Positions 35,874 through 47,325 of a DNA stretch of 64,000 nt are shown here, one piece after another. This DNA is from Paramarasmius palmivorus (taxonomy: Eukaryota > Basidiomycota > Agaricomycetes > Agaricales > Marasmiaceae), in NCBI GenBank assembly GCA_037176845.1, contig JAYKXP010000004.1, positions 930,001 through 994,000 on the forward strand, read 5' to 3'. Position numbers and translations under genes: made by a program. How positions within the stretch are numbered: position 1 is the first letter of the stretch; each line of letters begins with the position of its first letter. Below the pieces are notes generated by a model. That model was not told the origin of the DNA. It did not search any database and was given only the letters and a program-made list of their open reading frames with translations.

Positions 35874-36237
35874 AGTGGTGCTGCGGCTACTCCAGAGCTG
35901 CTCATATTTATTTAAGGCGTAGCGTGTGCGGTGCATGCACGCTCAGGAGGCGTGTACACGGTAGGTCAATTCATGAACGATGATCGTTCGTTTGTCTGCA
36001 GGCACATGCATGTACGGTGAGGACTCAGAGCTTTTACCAGCTATACCAGCCATGATTGAGCATTCTTCCATTGACAGATGAAACTCGCTTGTATCAAACA
36101 TCCTCGATTGCGATGCAGTGGTACACTCATCTACACGTGTCGGATATCGTGTCAACCAGGATAGTACGAATACAACACTGTAGTATTAGACTGCACTGTC
36201 CACAAACATAATAAATCATACAGATACCAACCCTGTG
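35874..36237. other. intergenic region upstream of the F-box gene
   Basis: About 364 bp, both flanking genes on minus. An AT-rich TATTTATTTAA stretch lies at about 35906-35916 and GTGCATGCAC, a perfect 10-bp palindrome, at about 35931-35940. Nothing else recognised. Confidence 0.4.
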
Positions 36238-37997
36238 CTATAACTCTCCGATTTCCCAGGGAATCGGCTCTGCCTCCCAATCATCTTCCTCGTCTAAATG
36301 ATGCCGCCTACGCTTCACAATGTCACCGTCCTGCTCATCGCCGCTCACATCACCTATATCCCATATTTCTCCACCCCTGGCTGCATCATAGTGTGACATG
36401 CGTCGCCCATACAGCAACTGGTCAGCCAACAATTCTTCCTGAGTGTCGTGTGCGCGTGAATCCGAGGATAATGCCAAGACGTCCTTCAGTTTATCAGGAA
36501 GGTTGATTTCGACGGTTCCCAAACCCTCATTCCTCTCCGGTTCCTTAGATCCATAGTCTTGCTCGTAATCTTCATCACCCTCGAAAACAGTGAAACCACC
36601 GTCTTGATTAACGGTAGGCCGGAAATACCGAAGTACAAGGTCCGAGTCTGTTTCCAGATCGGGATTGTCTTCGTTGTCTACCTTCACGTTGCCTACAGGT
36701 GCAGCACCGCGTGTATACGATCGGACACGGACAACTTTAGCTTCGCTAGCTCCATCAGACGAGGTTCCATCTTCGTCGTCATCCCCATTAGCTTGTTCTA
36801 ATTTCGCTTTCTTGCGGCCGGCACCCTTTCCCTTGGCTTTGAAAATGTATTTGGAGTTGGAAGAGGAATTAACGGGAGGTGGAGATGGTGGGATCAAAGT
36901 TTTCACTGGATTGGAGCGAAGAGAACTCGAGGGCTGTCTTCCGTGTTCTCCATCCGAGGCGTCCGAGATGACACGCTTTCTAGTAGGACGGTTGGCCTCG
37001 GTCGTCTGAGATGTATGTAAGGATATTTGTGGGTTTGCTGCGCGCAGGTTGTCCTTGGCAGGTAAACGTGGGCGCCCATTAAACACCTTCATCTGGGCAA
37101 CCTGTGTCTTGGGCTTCTGTACCTCTACCTCCCAGTCCATCTCGTCGTCGAAGCTGATGGCCGACGAGTTCTTCATCGGCTTTCCGAATAGGCCATTTGA
37201 CGGATTATTCGATTTAGCACGTGCCAGTGCGGCTCGAAAACTGTTGGGTGATTCTGCGTCTTCGAACAGCCGTTTGAAGGATTTGGAACCTGTAGTATGT
37301 TTCACAGGTGAATCGCCGACAAACGTGTCGTCCTCATCTCCATCATCTTCCTCGCTGGATGACACAGAGTTTCGGCGTGTAAAATTGAGGGTGGATTGGG
37401 TAAAGACGCGTCTGCGCTTCTCTTTGTTAGGTGACGGGGAAACAGGTTCGCCACGTAGCCTTTTACGTGCTCGTACGACGGCACTCGGAGGGTTCTGTTG
37501 TATCTGGGTAGGCTGAGCGACGGAAGAGGTAGATGGACCTGGTAAAGGTGCAGGAACAGGTGAAGGTTCCCTGGCGACAGCCTTCTGTTTGTTCTTTAAC
37601 GGCGTAGCAAACGGATTAGTGGGCCTAGGTGTTATCTTAGTCTTTGCCGGTGATTGTGGTTGTTTTCCCTTGTTCTTCTGAGGCGAGAAGGGATTAAACG
37701 AAGATAGAGGTGCCGTCTTTTCAACGGGACGCGATTTTGGTAAAGCAGGTTGCTGGGACTGGGATTGAGATTGAGAAGAAGAATTGGATTCCTTCGAGAG
37801 TTTCTTGTATAACTTATACTTCTCAGCTAGATACAATGGTATGACTGAGTATTTATTGAAGAGAACATCCAAACTTGGTACGCACTGATTCGAGGATTGC
37901 TTTTTATATCGTCCACCGACGGATTTCTCCCATTCTTTTCTCTGAAATCGCGTTCCCAACTCTTAATTTCCGCGCGAAGAGACGCGAGGTCAGCCAT
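36238..37997 (-). CDS. SLD2: DNA replication initiation factor Sld2/Drc1-like
   Basis: CDK-regulated factor that, once phosphorylated, binds Dpb11/TopBP1 to help load the replicative helicase. The N-terminus (MADLASLRAEIKSWERDF then KNGRNPSVDDIKSNPRI) is joined over a 59-nt intron (37827-37885) to TEKYKLYKKLSK; this is the Sld2/RecQL4 N-terminal homology. The rest of the 566-residue protein is disordered and basic, with many S/TP sites in basic context (SPQKNK, SPAKTK, TPRP, SPSPNKEKRRR, DSPVKH) that fit CDK control. A conserved-looking C-terminal part has LVLRYFRPTVNQDGGF and ends DDWEAEPIPWEIGEL. There is no helicase domain, as in fungal Sld2. It is divergent from the KEN-box gene, 167 bp between starts, with an ACGCGT site in the gap. 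Confidence 0.88.
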
Positions 37998-38164
37998 GGG
38001 AGCAGAGGGAAAGCAGAGACGGGGGACAATAAGATGCGCCAGCAATTGACGCGTGCCGGAGTATTCGGCGTGAGAACTTGCCACGGTCACATGACTCGCC
38101 GAAAAATCAACAATGGGGACACGACTCCGCCGAGCACTGACCAATTCTCTCCCTTACGACCATC
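37998..38164. promoter_or_regulatory. bidirectional promoter SLD2 / KEN-box gene, with ACGCGT
   Basis: 167 bp between divergent starts. ACGCGT at 38049-38054 lies 52 bp from the SLD2 start and 111 bp from the other. CACATGAC (about 38088-38095) is an E-box-like site. No TATA. G1/S control of both genes would fit, but it is inference. Confidence 0.45.
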
Positions 38165-40212
38165 ATGAACCGCCCACGAATCAGCATTCTCGAGCAGTTC
38201 GATCCTCTTCTTTCTGAAGAGCAAGAGCCTGCGACCCCCACTGCTCTCGACTCGGATTATGAAGAAGATTCAGAAAAGGAGAACGCTGTTCCAGAGCCAG
38301 GCGATATCACCATGACCACATTCTTCACTCGTGTCGCCAAACCGTCATATCCAACCCCCAAAAAACTCACGAAGAGGCTCATTGATGTTGGCGATACAAC
38401 TATTAACGAGACAGCTTTGGATATTCCGGAGGAGGAGGAAGAGGAAGATGACGACGGAGAAAGTGGGAGTTTCTGCCTGCCAGCAACACCCAAGGCCACA
38501 GCTGTAGCGAGATGCAATGACTCATCTCCCAGAACTCCTTTGGCGGACATCACACTTCACCAACGTGGCATTGCATCTCCTTTGCCTCGCAAGAAGACAT
38601 TCCTCTGTTCGCCAGAGTTCCCCAAACGACAATTGGGTACACCCCCCGTGCCTTCTTCTTCCCTTTCCTTTGCCATTAACTCCGTGAACACTGCCGGTAC
38701 ATCATTTGGACGATCACAATCAGGCACCGCCCCACAAGACGACTCGCATTTGGCTATTCCCCCAACCAAGGCTGACGATGGACTCATTACACAGGCTCGA
38801 AGCAGAACGCCAGAGATCCAAATTCAGATCTCAGAGGAAGAGGAAGATCTCAGAAGGTCGGAGAACTTGCTCAACAAAGTCTCTGCACCATTCACCATGA
38901 GTGTCAATGAAGCGGACACTTCCGTCACATCGCTTCTCACTCCACCTATACCTCGATCGAATCCAGTCAATTTATCCGCCGACCGTCGCTCTCTCGATTT
39001 ACATGCTTCGTTCCAGCTACATCTTCAATCCCCAGAATCTAGTTTCGATTTATTAAACGACAAGATATCCTTCTTGGATGGCCATTCCAGGGAGATGAAT
39101 TCCTTCTCGTTGGATGAAGAAGATACAGCCGAAGAGGTCATACGCCAGGATGCAGAGGACGAGGAAGATGAGAACACTCCCATTGCTACGCCAGTAGATT
39201 CTCTAAGTAAGACTTTGCCGTGGCTTGTCGACTGTCCAGGCACTAACACATACAACAGCGCCAGAGAGGGCTCCTTCCTCTCAGTGCCGGGATGATGAAT
39301 CCAAACAAGTTGAGTGTCAGCCTGACGCCAAAGACGTCTCTGGTAAGTGGTTCTTATCACTGGGCGAGAAAGCGTCTTATTTAGCTTTTTCTAGAAACTC
39401 TTGCCACTCCCAACCCATCTCAGCCATTGAGCCTCCTCGCAGCTGAGCGTGGTGTCGTTCTTTCTACTCCTGGATACAAGAACCACGTTCCATACGTTCC
39501 ACCGGTGCCAGCCTTACGCATTATGAAACGCACCAAGAAATTCGAGAGTGGTAAGACGGTCGCTCAACCTTCGAATGCCTCTCCGGCTGTGCCAACGTTA
39601 CAAGAGGGTGCAGAGATACTCCGAAAGGCACCGTCACCCCCAAACGTCATCGCCAGGCCTGGCTCTTCGGCCTCGACCTCTTCAGTCTCATCTAGTTCCT
39701 CCAACGAGGCCAAACCTCGATCGACCGTAGCACCAGTTCGTGCACCTGTTACCCGGTCATCCCAACCACAACTCGCTAATCCACGTGGTCCTATGCCCAT
39801 GCGTGTGCCTATTGCCGACTCTAGCTCCGCCGGATCCAGTGCACCCAAACAGAACCCGTTGATTCGTAGACCACCTCTGCCCAAGTTATCTGGTGCCACA
39901 ACGCCCTCGACTACCTCCCAGCCAGGTCCAAGGAGAGTCTTGGTCACCGAAACATCGTCCGCGAGCGCGACGAAAAAGAGTGACGCCCTATCTATGGCCA
40001 AACAAGCTTTTTCCCAAGTTCAGACGGCTTCGACGAAGGCGCCTGCTCCCGTACGACTTTCATCCACAACGGCTACCATCAAAGCCTCTGGCAGCGGCAG
40101 TAGTGGGTTCGTCTCGGGGCTTCCTCGCCCCGGATCCAGACTGCCCACTGCTACGTCGGGTATTGCGAGGTTGACCTCTACCCGAAGTGCTAGTGGCTTT
40201 TCCAGGAAATGA
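38165..40212 (+). CDS. disordered S/TP-rich protein with KEN box, function unknown
   Basis: I do not recognise the family. The 647-residue protein (two 52-nt introns, 39207-39258 and 39343-39394) is almost wholly disordered. Near the N-terminus it has an acidic block around EDSEKENAVPE, a canonical KEN box at residues 38-40, the degron read by the APC/C. It carries many SP/TP sites (PATPTA, SYPTPKK, CLPATPK, SSPRTPLAD, CSPEFPK, LGTPPVP, LLTPPIP), which suggests a CDK substrate. The one block that looks conserved is in exon 3: LSTPGYKNHVPYVPPVPAL then RIMKRTKKFESGKT. The C-terminus is Ser/Pro/Ala-rich and basic, ending in TRSASGFSRK, a composition seen in microtubule-binding tails. A cell-cycle role is inferred from KEN plus S/TP sites plus pairing with SLD2. 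Confidence 0.8.
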
Positions 40213-40648
40213 GTCTCTAATCGTAAATGACTAATATATGGCATGTCATGGTTCTAACGATATTAGTTTGACTATTCCTTTCATAGATACACATCCGCAC
40301 ACATACCATTTGCATTCCACAACCGTCGCATTGTTTTCTGATTACATCTACATTTATCGCAACAAGCAATCACCTTCATATGCATACCATGGATACAATC
40401 GTACATACTCACTGCAATATTATTTTTTCGTTTCACCCGTCTGGGTAACTCATTTGGCTGACTTTGTATCTATCAGCCAGTGTTGTTCTCCCTAGCACTA
40501 ATGAAACTGATCGTCTCTCGACATGTTGAGGTGCAGTTGTGTGCAGATAACAATTGTCAATTGCATGACAGTAGAATAGCTACTAACAAAGGATGGGGTA
40601 GTGAATAAATACTATAGATAAAATGTCCAAGTCCATGTAAACGACCTC
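40213..40648. other. convergent intergenic region
   Basis: About 436 bp of AT-rich DNA between two stops. It contains only 3' UTR-like sequence; no RNA gene or repeat seen. Confidence 0.5.
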
Positions 40649-42292
40649 TTAGTTTGGCTTGACGAATGTAGCCATGCCTTGAAGATAGAAGGCATCTAGA
40701 GCTTGGAGTGAGAAAGGGATCATTTGAGAAGAGAATCTCCTCACCAATCTTGAGGCCAGCAGCGCTACCAGGACCAGCAATATCGAGTCTCTGCACGGTG
40801 CTGGCCTGGGCAGCCTCAGATCCCAGAGAAAGCACGTCGACTGCAGTGGCTGCCGCGGACAACACGTACAAGTAGCTGAGGGAATATTTTGTCAGACAAC
40901 AATTGATTTTCTGCAAAGACGACATACTCGTTGCCGTTGATTGAGGCGACAGCATTGTCAAGAGTCGAACTGTTGGCAGGCAATTGATATTGCTACGAAG
41001 CGGGTGTCAGCTGGAAGCTTTTTGGGTGTACGCTCAGACTTGCCTTGACAAGGGTTCCCTGCAAGGAGTCATCGACAGAAACTTCGTTCACAATACTCAT
41101 GCCGGCGTCGGTGAGATAGAAGTTACCAGTGGTAGAGCTATAGGAAGACCAGCAGATGGCAGCCTGACCAGTGACGTTGAATGGGGTAGCTTGCTTGCTG
41201 CCCAGGTCGAAAACCTGGTAGCCGATGGTGGGATCGGCAGAGAGGACTGCGTTCTTCTCTGGAATCAAGGATACGGAAAATGGTCGTGTTCCGTCCTCGG
41301 AAGTCTCGATGGATTGGAACTCCTCCGATAATTTTCCCTCGCAGTCGATATCCCATAGGGCAAGGAAGCCAGCAAAATCGGGGGTACCTTTGACGGCTGC
41401 AATGACTTGCTTGTCATCCTCAGAAAAGAGGATTTGGCTGACAGTGCCACCTGAGGTTCCGTTTCCTGGAGTCGTCTGGTTCAAATTGAGTGACCGGATG
41501 CCGTTTTCGACGACGGACAGGCCGTTGGCACCGTCGACCTTGAAGCAGCTGGTGAACGTTATTAGCGATGACTCTGTGTTGCTACGAAGGGGATGTCTGC
41601 CTTACCCGACGCCATTCTTTGCGCCACCGTTCAAGACGCAAAGGACATCACCGGCTTTGTTGAAAGCCACTGACGCTGGGAATTCGCCACCGCTAGGGAT
41701 CGGAGTCCCAACTGGTTTGAGCGTACTTGGGGAAGCGGGGTCGATGCTGAACAGCGACACTGTGTTGGATCCAGCCTAGAGATAAAGTAGTTCAGGATAC
41801 CCAAACGGTCCGGACGAGGGCGAGTAACGTACATTGACAGTAGCCAGAAGATTGGTGGCCTGGTGGACGACAACAGCGCCCTGAGAGAAAAGAGGATCTA
41901 CACCAGTAGGGCCATTGGCAGTGATTCCGTGAGATCTAACGCCCCCAGTCGCCGTAGCCTTGCGTATACTCTAGAAAGGTATCTCAGGAAAACAAGGACC
42001 GTCTGCAGGATGGTAGTCACTTACCAATTTTCCCTCAACATCGATATCAGCCGAAACCACATAGTTACCATCCATGCCATTAGTTATGACTGAGAAATGT
42101 TGTTTAGTCAAACTGAGACCGCTTGTCATACAATTTTAAAAATAACTCACAGTAAGCTGCACCGACAGCATTGCCCTGTGAAGGTCCCAGATGCAATGAA
42201 GCATTGTTCCCACCACCAGGAGTCGGGCACGCCGAAACAACAGAGAGGACGAGACCAGAGACCAGAATGGTGTTTATGGAGAGTTTGAACAT
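40649..42292 (-). CDS. secreted beta-propeller protein, 3-carboxymuconate-cyclase-like
   Basis: Probable extracellular protein. Signal peptide MFKLSINTILVSGLVLSVVS, then ACPTPGGGNNASLHLGPSQG. The body is made of lactonase-type blades with repeating patterns such as GNYVVSADIDVEGKL, AGSNTVSLFSIDPAS, FPASVAFNKAGDVLCVLN and NAVLSADPTIGYQVFDLG, then GNFYLTDAGMSIVNEV and LYVLSAAATAVDVLSL. This matches the fungal secreted family often labelled 3-carboxymuconate cyclase; enzymatic activity is not established, and no catalytic residues can be assigned here. The true last exon comes from splicing after GLKI (donor GTGAGG, about 40744), giving ALDAFYLQGMATFVKPN and the stop at 40649-40651. Several NxS/T glycosylation sites are present. 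About seven short introns. A strong TATA box lies upstream. Confidence 0.82.
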
Positions 42293-42813
42293 CGCTATGA
42301 AACCGAATTGAGGAAGTGGCGGAAAGAACAGTGGCTAGAAGGTTTATCAGACCACAAAAGCGGGGATACAAAAGGACGTAGATGGAAGGGGCTTGAGGTA
42401 CTGTAGTCCTCGCATTCTACAGCCCTTTTTATATATCGCATCTGCTCTTGAGCGCAATAGGGTCACCGCAACACTTTGCAGTACGCGCATCCCAAGTACG
42501 TCACGCGAGCGCAACACCAAAAGGTAAAACCGATGAAAAACTGGTAAGCCATTACAAAGCTTGGTGTTTGTGCTTGAGAAAAAATCGGGCATCGGATGTC
42601 AAGAAGTGGTCTTGTTGTGCTGTGCATGATGCCATGTGTATAAAGATCAGTGCTCGCTTCTATGGCACTGCACAGTCACGACCCTTATACCATCCTTTGC
42701 TGAGAAATTAGTCCGGATTGTAGTCCATCTGACGATCCTGCTACCACCGACATTTCATCGTTTATAGAGCACACCTTGAATTCCAAACGAAAACAATTCA
42801 GTACACATCAAAG
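42293..42813. other. intergenic region upstream of the beta-propeller gene
   Basis: About 520 bp between two minus genes, holding the promoter of the secreted beta-propeller gene with its TATA box. No other gene supported. Confidence 0.45.
42426..42435 (-). promoter_or_regulatory. TATA box of the beta-propeller gene
   Basis: TATATAAAAA on the minus strand, about 134 bp before the start codon. A near-consensus box, which would give a 5' UTR of about 100 nt. Confidence 0.55.
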
Positions 42814-43887
42814 TCAAATTAGATCTGGGAACAACAACGGGAGAACCTCCTCGCAAGCACCAGTAAACACAAAATCTGCGGCTTCATCCTGCTGGCTCGA
42901 TTCCAAATTGAAAATGGCAACTTTTCCGCCCCGCCGTTTTACGCGGTACGCAAACGTTGACGCTGGGCGCACCTGTATAGCCTCAAGGTTAGCGGTGTAC
43001 GGAACTAGGATGCAAGCGCTGGCGCTCACTGTGGACGATGTCCCGATGACGAGAATCATATCGGCTTTGAAAACCAACAAGTTGATCTCGTCGACATGAT
43101 GTGGCTTCTCCCCAAACCACACCACACCAGGCCGAGCTAGTGCTCCGCATCTCTCACAGCGAGGTAGCTGATCAAAGGGAATGTCCCGGTTGATTGACCC
43201 GGCGTCTTGAAGGGAATGCGAAGCTTCGTCTGTTGCTACTAGAGAGGGACAGATGGAAGCAGAACGATCTTCTCGACTGTATCCACAATCCGCATTAGTG
43301 CAGTTAATGTCAAATAGTCTGCCATGCATTTCTAGGATAGACGTCTTGGGCGTATTCTTCTTTTTGGAATGCATTTCGCCACAGTGTTCCTGCAAAGATA
43401 TTGTAGACAGACCGTCGACATTCTGTGTAATCAAATGGCACGATTCGGCATTTGGCGCTACTTTCTTAAGATGGGTGGGTACCAATAGCTTTGCGATGAT
43501 GTGGTGAGCGATATTGGGCTGGGCAGATAGTGCTCTAGAGTTAGAAATCATGAAAGGTTTCGGGTAGCAGGGAAAATATGTGACGCACATTCTTCTCCGG
43601 TAATGGTAAAACTGCCAAACTAGAGATGGATTCACGTCGAAAGCTTCCGGAGTAGCCAGCGATGTCGCATCCAGAGACCGCCACATCCCACCTCCATCCC
43701 GAAAAGTTGGTATTCCTTGTTAATTACCGTCATTTTACATGTCATCTCAGGTGTAAAGCTCGATGAACTCACCTGATGCTGCTGATAGTCCAGCACCCGC
43801 CAAAATAACGATGTTGTTTGATGCCTTTAACGCCTCTCGAAATGGGATAACCTGGAGGCTTGTCTGTTCCGCTGACACATCGCTCAT
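42814..43887 (-). CDS. Sir2-family NAD-dependent protein deacylase, SIRT5-like
   Basis: Sirtuin core of class III. It starts MSDVSAEQTSLQ (43887). The NAD-binding block is ILAGAGLSAASGIPTFRDGG, formed across a 5' intron with G|GA phase. Then LATPEAFDVNPSLVWQFYHYR carries the Y-x-x-R pair (YHYR) that in SIRT5 reads acidic acyl groups (succinyl, malonyl, glutaryl). QNVDGLS and ILEMHG (catalytic His, about 43330) follow. The zinc ligands are CTNADC and CERC (about 43160-43310), with a long low-similarity insert between them. ARPGVVWFGE and VIGTSSTV are the later family motifs. About 320 residues. There is no clear mitochondrial presequence, and the N-terminus is short, so the location is open. 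Desuccinylase/demalonylase activity is inferred from the Y-x-x-R pair. Confidence 0.9.
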
Positions 43888-44428
43888 AGTCGTATGGTAT
43901 CTTGAGTATTTGAAGTTATCACCCAGTAAGTCTTGTCATTGAGCATGAACTGAACACTGAGTATGGAGGTCAGAGAACGAGCGTGACTTCTGCGTGACAC
44001 CTTCCTGATTCGGCGCGTAGCGGTTCAGGCGGCCCGCGGCAACGGCTAGCCCATGTATGGCATAGCAGTTTTTTTTGTGGCGATTTTCTAAACACAACTT
44101 GGAATCTACATGTAGTTGCCGCCAAATCAATGGTGGCAAAAGTCAGTTGACTTAAGGCCGCTCCCAGCTGTAATCAGCTTCTACTAATACGTTCAATTCC
44201 AGCTAAATATGCAGCTAACTACGCAGGTAAGTAACTATACAGTCCTATTCTTTGTTTTAGAAGGATAAAAACTAGCCATGTCCAGATCCAGGAAGTCCAT
44301 ATGTAAAGCAGAAAGCAAAAAAGACAAAATAAAAATGTTCGAGAACGAGATGCGTAGCGTATTCGTAACGAGGAACGACAAAGCAAAAACGACATATGCA
44401 CAAGAACGACTCAAGGGAAGGAAAGACA
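43888..44428. other. intergenic region upstream of the sirtuin gene
   Basis: About 540 bp between the sirtuin start and the stop of the next minus gene. It holds the sirtuin promoter and an AT-rich 3' region (44160-44420). Nothing else recognised. Confidence 0.4.
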
Positions 44429-47325
44429 TCACAGGTCTGTCCTCCGTTTACTCAACACCCTCTTTGGAACCTTCTTTGACACACCGGAACCCACATCGGT
44501 CTTTGACCTACTCACACCAACTACTGTATTCATACGACCCGACGAAGAGACACTTGGCACGGGCCCACTCATGCTCCCTCTCTTCTTGAGCACTTTGCCA
44601 TGATGCGATGGCGCAGGCGGAGGCAGTGGACTTGAGACTGCGCGGTTCTGCGTCTGCCCCGGAGTTGGGACCAACGACGATGGAAGGGTGTACGTATGTT
44701 TCCTCTGTAGAGGATGTTGCTGGTTCTGGTTTAGATTGGGGTGTTGGGAATGATATTGCGATGGGTGACTGTTGTTGTTGTTGTTGTTGTGGTAGTGATT
44801 GGGACGGTGAGGTGTCGGCGGCGCCTGGAACCGTACGCCTTGTTGGCCCTGTCCTTGTAGAGGCATAGGCATGACCAAATGTTTTGGTGCATGCCTCGGT
44901 AATTGAGAGCCATTCACGGAGTTGATTGAGGGATGAATACTGGGGTCACGGACAGGCGGCGGAATATTTTGAATGTGTTGAAGGTATTGCTGCTGTGGTG
45001 GTGGTGGTGGATGTTGTAAGGACGGTTGTTGATTAGATGGCGGTGGGTAATATTGTGGTTGTTGCTGGTGCTGGTGCTGGTATACATGTTGGTTGGGTAA
45101 CGGAGGAGGATGTTGCTGCTGTTGCTGATGTATAGGATAGTGTCCGTTACCCGCATGATCAGGCGGTGCAGCACCGGGAGGCAACGAACGTTGTAATTGC
45201 GGCTGAGGACGTTGTTGAGGATAAGGATGCTGCTGCTGATTCTGATACGTTGAAGGCCCAGGCTCGCCGTAGCCTCTCTGCTGTTGCTGAGGAGGTAACG
45301 GATTGAAACCGTCTTGTACAGGTGTATTAGGCGCCGGCATAGACTGATGCCTAGACGTCTTTAATATACCGTTCAGCTGGTGCGGACGACGATGCGGTGG
45401 TATCGGCGTGCGAGAATCAGCCGGAATATCATTTACCGGTTCATCATACAGCGGCCTTCGTGGTTGAGCTGAGGTCAGAGCTGGGGCCGTAGCCTCTCGT
45501 CTGTGGTTGGCAGCCTCTCTGGTATGCCTACTCCCACTCCCACTCGCTTCAGGAACCACAGGGAAGTAACCACCACTCCCAGCATGCTTTTCCACTGCGT
45601 CTTTGTCGTCCAGAAGCGAGTATGGCGAATGGCTCTGCTCGATGCTAGGACGCGTTTGGTATACCGCATAAGAAGGTAAATCGTAATCTTCATCACGAAG
45701 TTTGGTCTCTTCGCTAAGCCGAATATTAATATCATCCTTCTCCTTCATCTTCATATCACTGTACGCTGTTGCCTGCTGTTCGAACTGAGGCGAGTCAGAT
45801 TCCTCGTCAATGCCACCATAAGCATCAATGGTGTGAAACGAGCTCGCAGACGGCGAGTGAGCTATTGGCGACGTGACGCTAGAGTGGTACGATGCAGTCG
45901 ACGAGGAAGATGTAAATTTAGCGTGCGAAGCCGGCTCGGGCGGCTTAAGCTGTTGAGTCTGTGTCTGCACCTGTATCTGGGGCGCTCGGCTTTCCTGCTG
46001 AGAAGGTCCGGGATATGCCTCGGGTTGAGGATGCTGGGGTGTAACAGGCGTTGGTGGGAATCCCGGTGATGGAAGCGGAAATGGCGAAGGTGATGCTGGC
46101 ACTGGGTAATTTGGTGTGGGGAGAGGGGGAGAAAGCGGCGAAGAATCCACGGTGTTGACTTGATTCGGAGTTTTTGGTCGAAGAGTTAAGCCAGGGTTTG
46201 GACGAGACGCTGCGGGCGGCTTTAAATGATATGCATGAGGCTGGTTGGTTAGATGATCGGATGTGTGTGCTCGGAGATGGCCTGCTTGATATGAAGTCGA
46301 GGAAGAGGGAGATGAGTGTGATTGTGGCGTAGGTCGAGGTTGAGCAGACAAATTCTTTGGCAGTATTTGCCCTGGGGAGAGCCCGAGTGGGCCGGCAAAT
46401 GGAATATAGGGAACGGATGGCACTGGGTCAAAAGAATGTTTGAGATGCTGAGGAATCTTTGTGAATACTCGGCGTAATAATGACAAGGTCAAGGGACAGA
46501 TACCTTGTTGGTATATCCATCCCGAGGCAGTGATGACGTCTGGCCCTGTGGAGAGGTATTATGTGACCTGCATGGAAACAAAAGACGAACAGGACGAACA
46601 TTCTGTGGTCTAGTGACAGCTCTAACGACGTCAAAAGGACCAGATTGGTGTAACGACACCCCGAATGGGTTGGATTCATCCATCTCGTCAATAGGATCTA
46701 GACCGCGTTCAAGTTTCTTGCGATTCGGAGAGTGAGATTGGAGAACTGGTGCACTAGCGGCCCTAGCTGGTGGTTCTATCCGCTGTGGTGTTTGCTGAGG
46801 TAGTACAGGCGCAGAGCTGTGCCTGCTGGCAGTAGGTCGATACGGAGGTGGGGGCTCTGTCGGGATAGGTATCGCGGAAATAACAGTGCCGTCGGACGCG
46901 AGAGTGAGTTCTGTCGACGTTTCAGGGTCATATGTCAACACTATAGGTCCTTTTTTCAACAATTCCTTTTCAGAAATTGAAGTGGCAGAGGAAGCGGCGG
47001 TTTCGGATGAACTGTTCGAGGTGGAAGACGAGGATGAAGAATAAGAAAAATGGGGAATCCCTGGAGCTTGTGGGTCTGGATTGGCGACGAAAAGAGGATT
47101 TTGACGAGGGTCTTTTGAGAAAGCTGGGTCGTCGAGATAAACGTTCGGTGAAGAAGATCTCATATGTGGTGGTGATGGTGATCGTTGCGGGGTCGTCGAT
47201 TGTGAATCTGAATTGGTTGCCACAGGCTTTGAAGGAGAGAATAAAGAAGAGAATACAGTAGACTTTCGAGTATCTCGCCTGGAGACGACCTCGAATGAAG
47301 TTCTGCTTTTTGGTTTGAGGCCCAT
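44429..47325 (-). CDS. large disordered protein, possibly Pal1-like
   Basis: Mostly disordered, low-complexity protein of about 945 residues. Start MGLKPKSRTSFEVVSRRDTR (47325). Exon 1 ends at TNK; the intron starts GTATCTGT (about 46495), and exon 2 continues with IPQHLKHSFDPVPSV or, using the later acceptor, HLKHSFDPVPSV. The only block with a specific pattern is GLDPIDEMDESNPFGVSLHQ then SGPFDVV (about 46620-46700), which resembles the IDxLDxT..FG..HHxGP(F/Y)D motif of the fungal Pal1 cell-morphology family as I remember it. The rest is Pro/Gln/Ser-rich with runs of Q, H and N and a basic tail (KKVPKRVLSKRRTDL). It is divergent from the Tea1-like polarity gene. The Pal1 assignment is tentative; a basidiomycete-only family with the same motif is the alternative. 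Confidence 0.65.
44771..44790. repeat. GTT microsatellite coding for poly-Asn
   Basis: Nearly seven GTT units on plus; on the coding minus strand (AAC)n gives an Asn run in the Pal1-like protein. Confidence 0.75.

Noticed and set aside
35539..35922. 127-codon plus frame with AGAGAGAGLGG
   Set aside because: It is the antisense reading of the Pro-Ala repeat in the F-box protein.
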